A DNA stretch of 48,309 nt from Planoprotostelium fungivorum. Its lineage: Eukaryota > Evosea > Variosea > Cavosteliida > Cavosteliaceae. A program made the translations under genes and the position numbers. The stretch is from assembly GCA_003024175.1 (NCBI GenBank), contig MDYQ01000206.1:1-48309 (forward strand). Direction: 5' to 3'. Of this stretch, positions 24,495 through 34,016 are shown one piece after another. Numbering within the stretch: the stretch's first letter is position 1; each line of letters begins with the position of its first letter. The notes under the pieces were generated by a model, which was given only the letters and a program-made list of their open reading frames with translations, was not told where the DNA came from and did not search any database.

Positions 24495-27400
24495 ATGGTA
24501 AGCCCATGTTCTTCAGCATCATTCCTCTGAAGGCCATTCCTCAGCAGGGTCGGTTCCCTATCTATGATATTGAGTGTGACGATTTATTCTAACTGACTTC
24601 ATAGGGGAAACAGAGAGGAAAGATTTTAGGATATGAAGAGACGTCTGCCCTCTCTCTTGCACCCATCACGTTCAGATCTGGCTATCTGAAAAAGTGGTCC
24701 ACGAAAGGGCCGGTGGGAAGATGGACAAAGAAGTGGATCGTGGTAACGACATCGGACATGGTCTTCTACTTCAAATCGCCCAAGGACAGCTATCCGAAAG
24801 GTTATCTAGACATGTTGAAATATAATGACATCGTCGACACCTTCTCGGAGAAGGGAAGTGAGCATGCCTTTCGGATTATCAATACATTCAATTCGATGAG
24901 AAGGTGAGCCCACTACGAAGGATCACGATTCACCCTCACAAAGGTGTATCTTTCAAGCAGAAACGGAAGAAGGTAAGAGACGAAAATCATCAGTGACTGA
25001 CGTGAGAAAGACAAATTGAGTTGGATGAGCACATTTCGAAGTGCCATGAACGTGAGATGATCACGGGGAATGATCCACTGATCCGAGCAGCGAGCCGGGA
25101 TGAATGGACTGAGGAAGAGGTGTCTCGAGATGCAAGCCACCGGTCGCAAGATGAGAATGCAGAGTATGCTCTACGTCAGAGGTGAACTCCTCTGCCTCTC
25201 TCCTTCTCACTCTCTGCAGTCGCCGAGGCCAGAAATTTGAAACCACACAGCGATGCGTTCTGTCTGGTACAGATAGGTGAGAGAACGAGAGAGGAGAGAA
25301 GTGAACGAGACATCAGGGGCTCAGACGGTGTCCACCCAGACCATCTACAAGACGGACTCACCCCTCTGGGGAGAAGAGTTCGAGTTGGATCTGACAGAGA
25401 AATCGGCATCTGACATCATGGAGGAGGTACAGTGTCACTGATGACACGTGACATCTGACATCTGACAGTCTGTCAACATCACTGTCATGGACCACTCCGG
25501 CCGCAGGGACGGAATCGTGAGTCACTCTGTCGTACATCTTCAAAATTAAGGTTTTGAAATAGTTGGGGGCGGTACAGATTCCGATGCAGCAATTGATCGA
25601 CCAACAACCAAACGAACAGTGGTACGAGCTACAATCGAAGAAGAGCGAGGTGAAGGGAAGATGGGTGATGGTTCGTCACCTTCACAGGATTTCATCTCTG
25701 GTGAGGTCCTCGTAGAATTGACTTACACTCCCGCTTCGAAATCATCTGCGGCTCTCTTGTCCATCAAGCTCATCGAAGGTGATTCAATCTCACCGTTGAT
25801 GTCGATATGTCCATGATGACATCGTTCATCTCTTCACAGGAAGAAATCTCGTCGCAAACGATACCAACGATCTGTGTAGCGTGAGTGATCCATCTTGAGA
25901 TGTCTTCGGATCATCATCATCATCGATCGCTGATGATCGATCAGCCGTTCGTCGTGATACGTCACGGAACGGAGAAGAAGAAGAGTTCCACCGCACTGAA
26001 GACTCTCAATCCGTCGTGGAATTTCTCGACCACCTTGTAAGTCGATCTCGCGAAAGAGGCTGACGTCAAACAGTGAGCTGACTGTAGACAACATCAAAGA
26101 AGACGTGCGGGTGATCGTTAAAGACAAAGAGAGGACTCACAGCACGAAATTGGGCCAAGTCAGTTTCTCCGTATCTACTCTCACGCCAAACACACCCGTC
26201 AAAAATTGGTATACTCTGACAGGTGACTCGTTGTAGATGGATGGTACAACAGAGATAATCGAAGACAGGGAGAGCAGAGAGGAGGAGCATGATGAGGAGA
26301 GAGAAGAGCATCAGCAGCAACGAAGACTTGTCCCTCGGCGATATTCGCCTCCGTCTCAAATATTCGGTCAGTTCTACAGCTGTTTGTGGAGAGTTGACGA
26401 CGAGTAGGAGACGCAGATATTGACTCTGGACAATTACTCTGAGCTGTGGGATCTCATCAATGCGGGAGATTATGCCATCATCGATGCTTTGGGTGAAGTG
26501 ACGTCGGACCGTGATGGTGTGGCGAAGAATCTAGTTCGTCTCTACGAGGTGTGCTTCATTCTCTCACCGCATAATCTCCCTCGTACGCTTCGAATACAAA
26601 TATGTTTCATGATTATATTTGAATGGAGGCTCGCATTCGATGGACTCACTGTCACAGGGACGTGGAAAGGCAGTGGATCTGTTGAACCATCTGACAGAGA
26701 GGGAGATCTCATCGACAGGTGACAGACAGAGAAATGTGAAGACTGAGAGACGACAGCATCTGAGGACGTCATCTTCCGTGGAAATTCGATCGCTACAAAG
26801 TCAGTGGACAATTACATGAAGTTGATCGGTCTAAAGTTTCTGTACAAAGTGATGGCCAGAAAGGTCAAAGAGATCTGTTCCAGTCGAAAGAGCTTCGAGG
26901 TGAAGAGTCTCATCCTTTCATCTTGTTCACGTTCTTCAGGTGGATCCCTCACGAGTCGATAAACAAGAGAAGGTCAGTGATGTCGATCGATGATAGAGGA
27001 TAGAACGACATCATCATACACATCACGATAACACTCTGTACAGATCGATGAGAACGCATCCGGGCTGATGGAAGCAACGACCGCAATCGCACAGGTCATC
27101 TTTCAATCGGTAGATCAGACACCCTAGTGAGCACTACACCCAGCGCAATCAGCTGAAAGACACAGTGAACTGAGGCAGATCTTCAGTGGAATACAGAGGG
27201 GTGTCGTCAAAAAGTGGGGCGCTCAGAATATCGTTCGGTGGACGGCCGTCTCCGGTGTGTCATTCTCTACGATCTCTCTGTTTATTGGAACAGGTTTCAT
27301 CTTCTTACGATTCTGGGGACCAGCCATACTGGGACCGAAACTGTTCAAACTGTTGGACGATCATCCGGACGTGGACACTTCTCGGTCACTGACGTTGATC

Positions 27401-27915
27401 TCAAAGATGTGATGATCACTTATCTCACACGGATCTGACCCACATCAGGATACAGAAGATGGGGAACCTGGCTCAGTTTGAAGGGAAGGAGCCTCACCTG
27501 GCGTTCATGAACCCTTGCATCGAGCAGAATCAAGATCGAGTCAAAGTGTACATAGACAAGATCTCGGTGGGTCTCTTTCTCCCTCTGCAGAACGATGCGT
27601 TGATTCGATCAAAATAGACGGCTCCCAGCAGTGCAGCGTCACCGAATCAGACACGAGACCATGTGATCGACGTAGAGGCTGAGATGTCTCTGTTATACAC
27701 CACCCTCTGCAGAGATCGTGTTAAATTGGCTGCTCTTAACCAGGAGGTGAACCTTCTACATCTATATCGATTAACAACGACAGAAACCATCTCCTTATTT
27801 ATCAAAGTTGGAAACTGTACTCAATGCTGTGGGAGAGAAATACATCGCCACCATAGTGAGTTTAACCTTGTCGATCTTCACTAACAAATGACAGGAGAAC
27901 CAATCTCTAAAGTGA
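24495..27915 (+). CDS. RasGAP protein with PH and two C2 domains
   Basis: This is a multi-exon gene with about 20 short introns. Domains in order: a PH domain (GYLKKWST..GRWTKKWIVV, ending CIFQAETEE..WM) encoded at 24.66-25.05 kb; a first C2 (YVRVAEARNLKPHSDAFCLV) at 25.1-25.6 kb; a second C2 (LIEGRNLVANDTNDLC, LNPSWNFSTTFELTV) at 25.75-26.2 kb; and a RasGAP catalytic domain at 26.4-27.6 kb. The last has the arginine finger FRGNSIATK, then FLRFWGPAILGPKLF and LTLISKMIQKMGNLAQFEGKE. The family speeds GTP hydrolysis on Ras at membranes, with PH and C2 giving lipid/Ca2+ recruitment as in RASA/RASAL proteins. The first C2 seems to lack part of the Ca2+-binding Asp set. The start is tentative: ATG 24495-24497 immediately before an intron joins the PH exon in phase. 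The stop at 27913-27915 faces the next gene 34 bp away. Confidence 0.87.
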
Positions 27916-27949
27916 AGAAAGTAACACACTTTTGAATAGATGCTACGTT

Positions 27950-28909
27950 TTAATCGACTTGTGACGTATTGCTTCGTCCGTTGAATGGATTGTGATCGAA
28001 TCTATAATCTTGTGGTTGTTGCTGAAGTCCCGTTGGATAAGGTGAAGAGAGATTTCCTTGTGGGTAACCAGTCGGTGCGTTCTGGATGTGTGCGGGTAAC
28101 ACTGGGTGGTGTGGGGGTTGGGCTGTCTACATCAGTATAGAAGATGACCTGATCATGCACCTGCGGGAGAGAGAACGACACTGATGGGACGAACAGTGTT
28201 CATCTCTTGGTGATTGGGCTGAGAGCGGTCAACACGCTGATCAGACATGTCCTCTCACCGTCTCGACATCATCTGAAGCCATCTGTTCCTTTCTCTTCAG
28301 TACTTTGAGGTACGTGTGATTGCAGATGGTCCACAGTGCCTGAGAGAGATGAGATGAAATTGGGAACGATGGATCCGCTCACACAGACACCAGCCATGCC
28401 CAAAGTAGACAGAAGAGGACGCAAGAGTTTGTGATCATGAACGATTGTCTTATATAAGTAGTAGATAGTTATTGCTGTCATCACCACCACCACACCAGAG
28501 TAATACTGTAACCAGAGGTGAATTTCATGTTCATTTGAACGACGTCCTGCTCACCGTTTGTACTGTCCTACTGCGCTTGGAGAGGAGAGCGACGATACCA
28601 AAGAATCCGAGTCCCGCGTAAAATATACCTGCAGATCCTACTCCAAGCTCATACGGCCAATCGATCTCGCCCTCTTGGGCGCAAGCAAAAGAGATCACAC
28701 CCATCAACTGAAAATGTGAGCTGATCTCTCTTCAAATCGATACTCACAAGGACTGTGACAGCCCAAACGAGAGTGACTACTCTCCACAAGTTAAAACTAG
28801 CATTGATGTCTTGCCCATTGAGAGAGCCGTATCCAAGGTTGTTCCACATGCTCGCTGTTGTGCTTCCTTCGTTTGGGTCGGTCCGAAATTTTGGACGAAG
28901 GGATTTCAA
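27950..28909 (-). CDS. four-helix (tetraspan/MARVEL-like) membrane protein
   Basis: Short introns join exons into a protein with four hydrophobic segments: LWRVVTLVWAVTVLLMGVIS, GIFYAGLGFFGIVALL, YYSGVVVVMTAITIYYLY and LLSTLGMAGVCALWTIC. A cytosolic Pro/Gln/Tyr-rich C-terminal tail follows (HPVLPAHIQN, GYPQG, PYPTGLQQQ). This four-helix layout with a short N-terminus and a proline-rich tail resembles MARVEL-type vesicle proteins such as synaptogyrins, but I see no diagnostic motif. Met at 28909 is chosen; a second in-frame Met at 28849 would remove 20 polar residues. It converges with the RasGAP gene. Confidence 0.65.
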
Positions 28910-29554
28910 TGAAAATGATGGGCTTTTCGATAACCGCGGATATTGAAAAACGACTATTGATGATGAGGTATGAGGTCGTTTATCTACATCCAGTTTGTGT
29001 TTCGTTGTTCTTGGGGGTGTCTACGGCCTTGGTGAAAAACCTGCGGTAGGAAAACCGGGCCCGTAGAATTTTCCTCGTCTATGCACCCCGCGTTCCGCCA
29101 TCGAGACTATCGTTTCGCCCTCTTGCTCTGTGTGATTTGTGGACGAGTCCCGTCCCAGCTCCTCTCCGGCTCCACCGGTAAGTCTACAGTCGGCTCCCCC
29201 TCCGGTTATCTCGCCACCAAGGCTCCCCGCCTTGTGGCTATTGTAAACCTGAGTCCGTGATCAGTCCAATGAATTCCCCGATGTACAGAGAGATATATAT
29301 GGGTGGGTGGGAGACCTCTCGCTTCGAATTGAAAAACGACTATGATTTCTATCGTGGGCACCGTATGATGTCGTCGTTTTCGATATGGAAGCTGTATGGT
29401 ACGAAATGATTTCTCGATAATAACCGTGAAGAAGCATCATTCTACAGTCGACATGAACTTTTCGAAGAAAATATGTTATGTTTCAGCGGTGTTCGGTGAA
29501 ATATATATCTACAACGTCTATTTATCAAATATACATGCACACAACGTTCAAGTG

Positions 29555-29974
29555 TGTTTACATTTTCTATCGTCGAACAGATCTCGTCCATCACAGCCTG
29601 TTGCCGAACACCGCCCGTATCGCGCCGTATCTTCTTAGACTCATTTTGAGCGTCCACAGGCAACAATACCTCGCCGACGTCGGTTCAGGTCTCTCATTTT
29701 GACTCTATTCCAGATCTTGGGTTCATATTCTACTGTCTGTTCGAAGAAGACCTTTCGAGCATTTCTCTAGGTAACAACACCCGACCCAACATCGGTTCGT
29801 CTTTGTCTTTTCTGACGTTCATTTCAGGTTTCGAGTTGAGATCGTCCACCATCTGAAAGGTGATAATATACGCCTCACCCAAAAATTAGACGCCTGCTAT
29901 AGACGTCGGTGTACGTTTACGTTTTCTGATCGTCGAACAGATCTTGTCCTCACATCCCGTCGCCAAACACCGCC
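29555..29974. repeat. local duplicated block of about 60 bp
   Basis: Segments 29555-29614 and 29914-29974 share TTTTCT-(GA)-TCGTCGAACAGATC followed by a similar GTCC..CCGAACACCGCC block, about 360 bp apart in the same orientation. Together with the copy at 29614-29823 this suggests a repeat array or nested insertion. Similarity is obvious but imperfect. Confidence 0.65.
29614..29823 (+). repeat. dispersed repeat, copy 2
   Basis: This is the reverse complement of 466-683 over about 210 bp, with high identity and a few small indels. It lies about 260 bp upstream of the Crinkler-like gene. No open frame is conserved between copies. Confidence 0.8.
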
Positions 29975-30080
29975 ACTTCAAATATTCCAAAGGTAATTAT
30001 ACGCTCGGACCGAACGCTTGGCCTCGGTCTTCGAGCCGTTGGCGTGGGTTCATCTTCTGTATTCTGACTCATTCCAGATC

Positions 30081-31913
30081 ATGAATGTAGTTACATACCA
30101 CGTAGGAACAGGAGCCACTGGCCCCGTGTTGGCTGTAGCTGCAACTCCTCCCTCAGCTCATGATCAAGCCACCCTTGAAAATATTTATAGTCTTGTGCCA
30201 GGCAGCCTTGTCCTCCTCAACAATACGACAGGACTTCGAGAGAATCTTATAGGTGTAGGACATCAAACACCCGGGAACGCCTACACTGTTCAAGGTACGC
30301 CTATGCCTGCACAAGCCGCCTCCGCCGGTGAGTCTCAACTTTCTTTATTCTCTTTCTGTTCTCTACATTCTCGTCGCGGTGTATCCAGGACCTCTATGAG
30401 GTCCATAGGGCCTATCAGGCTCTAGCTTGCATAGCGGCAGCCCAGAGGGGTTGATACAGCTGCGTAACGTGACTAGAAAATTATCAATAGTTCATATTGT
30501 CACTATACCAGATTTCCTTTACTCTCTGATTGAATCAGCATCTGTGCTCCTCAGAGACTGCTCGGCAGATGTGAGGGCACAGTGGGTGACTGGACACCGG
30601 ATTTATGAGCAAGATCGTGTACCCCAACCGCCTGGACCAACAGAAAGCTCTTGTCACTCCTTTTGGGACTCTGTCATCAAGACTACTTGTTGCATATTTG
30701 AGTACGAGACAGTGCGAGATAACAATCAAGAGACAACAACTGGGAGTAATCGACCTGACTTTGTTGCATTTGTGAATGGTAAGGCTCTACTACGGGGAGA
30801 AGAGAAAGGACCAACATCTTCTGGAGATCCCAAGGAGGAGCTCACTAGCAAGCTGCAGGAGTGGCCCAAGGGTGAGCCTAAAATGCTCAGATGCCAATAA
30901 TGACAACAAACATGTGATAAATGAGTGACATAAAGCAGGTGCACCCTTCATCATAGGCTATAGTGCACAATATACTAGTGTTAGTTTTTGGATTATTACA
31001 GCACCAACAACTCCCAAGAAATGGGAACAGCGATATACATCTCTGGGGACATTTGTCTTCACCCGACTTGAGGATCGCTTAGCGGCAACAATTCTTCTTG
31101 TGAAGATCTTACGCTTCCTTCCGTTATCAGCGGCCCAGATTGAGGACCCCTTGTCATTCCGCAAGACCACAGGTGTCAGACAGTTGAATCAAATTGAGAT
31201 AACAGAAGTAGAGCATGCTGACACAGAGAGTATCGATGGAGTGACAGTAGTCAAGAGGATTTACGACACATCTGATGACTTTCTGAAGGTATTTGTCAGA
31301 TGCTTTTGCGCACTCCAACTCAGTGCAGAAGACCACATATATCTTCAACTCTGTACAAGGGAATATTCACATAAATCAATCACAAGGGATCACTAGAATC
31401 AAAAAGGGTCGCACATTCGAGTACCTTCGAATTTACCTGACACCAGTTGGCCGCGTCAGGCCACCTTCCACCACTGAGGAGAGAAAGTTATGGCTTGAAT
31501 GCATGCTTGATGCTGTCCGACATCTTCATAAGTACCACATTGTTCATAGGGACATCAGGTGATATCTGATCTTGATATTTTGGTGTCCTCATATCTGTAG
31601 GTGGGATAACATGATCCGTCTTGTAGACAATTCTGGTCCTTTGTGGGTCTTGATTGACCTCACTGATGCGTGGGTCAAAGGATACGAGTGTCCATTAAGG
31701 TCCTTGCCAACTGAAGACTGGTCACATGCACCTGGTGTGAATGAGAGATGTCCATCACCAAGAGTGGATATCTGGAGTCTTGGAAGGGCTTACTGCAAAC
31801 TTCCAGGGATTTCACAAGATGAGAGAGACCTGGGAGAATGGATGGCAACTTGGCCTGACACGCCTCAATTGCCAGCTGTGCTCCAGAGGGTGCAGACCAT
31901 CTTCCAACAATGA
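30081..31913 (+). CDS. Crinkler (CRN)-like effector: nuclease-like plus protein kinase domain
   Basis: The central part has the RPDF..GEEK pattern (30751-30807) of the PD-(D/E)XK-type fold found in Crinkler-family effectors of oomycetes, chytrids and mycorrhizal fungi. The C-terminal part is a protein kinase-like domain with catalytic loop HRDIRWDN (near 31545-31620, restored across an intron) and LIDLTDAW in place of DFG. Introns such as gtgata..gtag at the kinase loop are canonical. The N-terminal piece at 30081-30330 is open but I do not recognise the usual ubiquitin-like header. I could not join it to the nuclease exon in frame, so the 5' gene model is unresolved or damaged. Crinkler proteins are known as secreted or intracellular effectors, some causing host cell death; the role here is unknown. 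Confidence 0.6.
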
Positions 31914-31949
31914 AGAAGTTGTGTCATTGCTCTTATTATATTAACCCTT

Positions 31950-32640
31950 AATGGCTTGGTTTGTGGAAGATGGGGCACTATCAGAGGACGAACAGACAAA
32001 CAGAGCGACATCAAATCACCTCCTCTCTTCGTCTCTCCAGGTCAGTCCACGATGCACCGTCATTCAATGATGTGATGACGTCTCCATCAGGAGCAGTGGA
32101 TCACCAGAGACAGAGACTCTTCGTTTCGACAGCGGTTAGAACAAAATCTTTGTAGTTCGTGCAGATGGTGAAGTCATCGACGTGATCGGCAGCGGGGAGA
32201 GAGGTTTTTCGGATGGAAATCTGACGAGTGTTGCGTTCAACCGACAGCAAGGCATCTACTACGATGACACGCGCGATCTTCTCTGTGTGGCAGGTGATGA
32301 CGACCGGGATGGACGTGCGATCGATCGGAGGAAATCACGGGAAGAAGCAACGAATGACAAGTCCTTGGGACATCTGCATGGACAAGAGAGACAACGAAGG
32401 TCTTTTCATTGCTATGGCCGGAAGTCACACATCGACATCATCGGCATGTGATCTTCCAGTGACTGTGTCATCATCACGATCATCCCTCATCACCTCATGA
32501 GACAACTGAAGAATGTATAGAACTGGCGACGCGATCTCAAAGATGGAAAGACGTGGAGAATCAGTGGGACGGGGCAGGAGAGGAGTCTGAACAATAGAGT
32601 CAAGATCGAATCCGCAGATTGGGCTCAACCTTCAGGTCAG
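31950..32640 (+). pseudogene. decayed NHLRC2-like NHL-repeat fragment
   Basis: Short blocks typical of NHL-repeat protein NHLRC2 appear in order on the plus strand: EVIDVIGSGERGFSDG..FNRQQGI, TSPWDICMD, LFIAMAG, ISGTGQ and WAQPSG. They do not share one frame. Near 32125-32145 the expected FVSDSGN-K motif is split by what looks like a one-base loss plus an in-frame TAG. Frame also changes before the SPWD block (although a 36-nt intron could explain that one) and again before ISGTG. N- and C-terminal parts of the usual protein are absent. I read it as a truncated, broken copy inside the accessory island. Confidence 0.5.
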
Positions 32641-33086
32641 ATTATTGGTATTTATTTGGAGGATATAACAGTGGAAGGTGCGACGATGTCAACAGCCTTT
32701 GTCGCGGTATCAGTAGCCTTTGTTGTGGCGTTGGTGGCCATACACGGAAATTTCCTGGCCGATATCGAGAAATGATTTGCATCAAGTCTCACGCAAGCAA
32801 TGTATGGAAGCCAAACCGCAAAAAGGACAAAGGGGTTATAAAGCGGCTGGGTTCTAAAGACTCCGCTTCTCCGTTGAAGGGACCGCACGAGGGGAAAGAG
32901 CCCTGGAAGTCAAATCAGAGCTGAAACTTCATTCCTCCAAACAGACAGACCAGCAGACTCCACTTCGCGAGTCCCACTGGGCCCAGCTCCTTCGATCATT
33001 ATCTTCAAATGCAACGGAACTACTCGTTCACAATCATGGCAACTGATGACGACGACGGCAGTGCGAGATTCAATTCATTTCATAAT
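32641..33086. other. intergenic, nothing firm
   Basis: An open frame runs on from the NHL relic to about 32775 and includes an Ala/Val-rich hydrophobic stretch, but it has no recognisable continuation. The rest holds no gene I can support. Confidence 0.4.
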
Positions 33087-33764
33087 TTAGTGCTTCGTTG
33101 GAGGAGCGTGGGTGTCCTTCTCAGTCACGTGGTGAGAAGGTGGTTGAGGCTGAGATGGGGGTGGAAGAGGGTGACTGGGTGTCGTGGCCTTGGTGGAGCT
33201 GCTAGAGGCAGCCTTCGTGGTGCTGGATGTCTTCGATCCACAGATGGCGTAAGCAGATGCGGAGGTAGTCTGGCACTCTTGATCGGGAGAACAGCAGAGG
33301 TAGAAGCTGTTGGAAGGACAAGCCGTGTAAGTCTTGGGGCAGACGATCCAGATGTTAGGGTTGGGATCGTAAGAGCTGCACAGGATGTCAGGAGAGAAAG
33401 ATGGTAGAGGTGCTCACCAGGTGGCGGCAGAGGTATCGTAACAGGTTCCGAAAGAGTCTGTGCCTGGTGTCTGTCCGGTTTGGTTGTAGACAGAGCCAGA
33501 GCAGTAGGCACGGTTGGAAAGACAACCGCAGAAACCTGCATCGTATGAGATAATGGATGCCATGTTATACCTCCTACCTGTGTTGGAGGGACAACATCTG
33601 TGAGACTCGATGGGTCCGGCGCAGAAAGAATCAGAGCCGCAGCATGTGGTATTGGTCGAGCATTGTCCGCCGCAATCTTGGTGAGCGGAAGACACAGCGT
33701 ATTGAGCGGTGACAGATCCTAAGAGGATGCCAACGGTGCAGATGAAGAGAATCGTTTTCGTCAT
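33087..33764 (-). CDS. secreted cysteine-rich protein with Ser/Thr/Pro tail
   Basis: Three exons (33578-33764, 33418-33535, 33087-33375) total 594 nt and give 197 residues. Residues 1-20 form a clear signal peptide (MTKTILFICTVGILLGSVTA). The mature part has about 16 Cys in spaced pairs (CGGQC, TCC, CCPSN, CGC, LCC), several possible N-glycosylation sites, then a low-complexity Ser/Thr/Lys tail and a Pro/His-rich end that would suit O-glycosylation. The pattern is that of extracellular matrix, cyst-wall or carbohydrate-binding proteins, but I cannot assign a family. Confidence 0.75.
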
Positions 33765-33953
33765 CGTCGTTCGTGTGGTGTGGTTCGTGTTGTGTGGTTG
33801 AAAATGTGAGAGGCCACATCCGGCACGTTGTGTTGAAGAACGTGAGATATCCTTCACTTTTCTTCCGATTCTCAAGCCGGTACCCCTACAACCTCGAATA
33901 AAAGACTTTGTTCTTGGAATCGATTGAGAGATACCACAACCATGGACAGCGGA

Positions 33954-33991
33954 TATCATCTCACACCATGATATCATGGTGTGAGATGATA
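33954..33991. repeat. 38-bp perfect palindrome
   Basis: The 38 bases read identically on both strands with no spacer (centre ATGAT/ATCAT). The element lies between the start of the secreted-protein gene (33764) and the stop of the F-box gene (34017). As RNA it would form a long hairpin. It could be a terminator/3'-end structure, a protein binding site or a mobile-element remnant. Confidence 0.9.
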
Positions 33992-34016
33992 GTGTGGAGC
34001 GTGTTTATTTACTTTT

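Larger units (their letters stand above)
28910..30080. other. repeat-rich stretch without a clear gene
   Basis: No supported coding sequence. It holds a repeat copy matching the left end of the window (29614-29823) and a second local duplication (29555-29614 and 29914-29974). The repeat sequence runs up to the start of the Crinkler-like gene. Confidence 0.55.

Noticed and set aside
30018-30080. Upstream in-frame extension of the Crinkler-like gene before the ATG at 30081
   Set aside because: It has no ATG start and resembles repeat-derived leader sequence.
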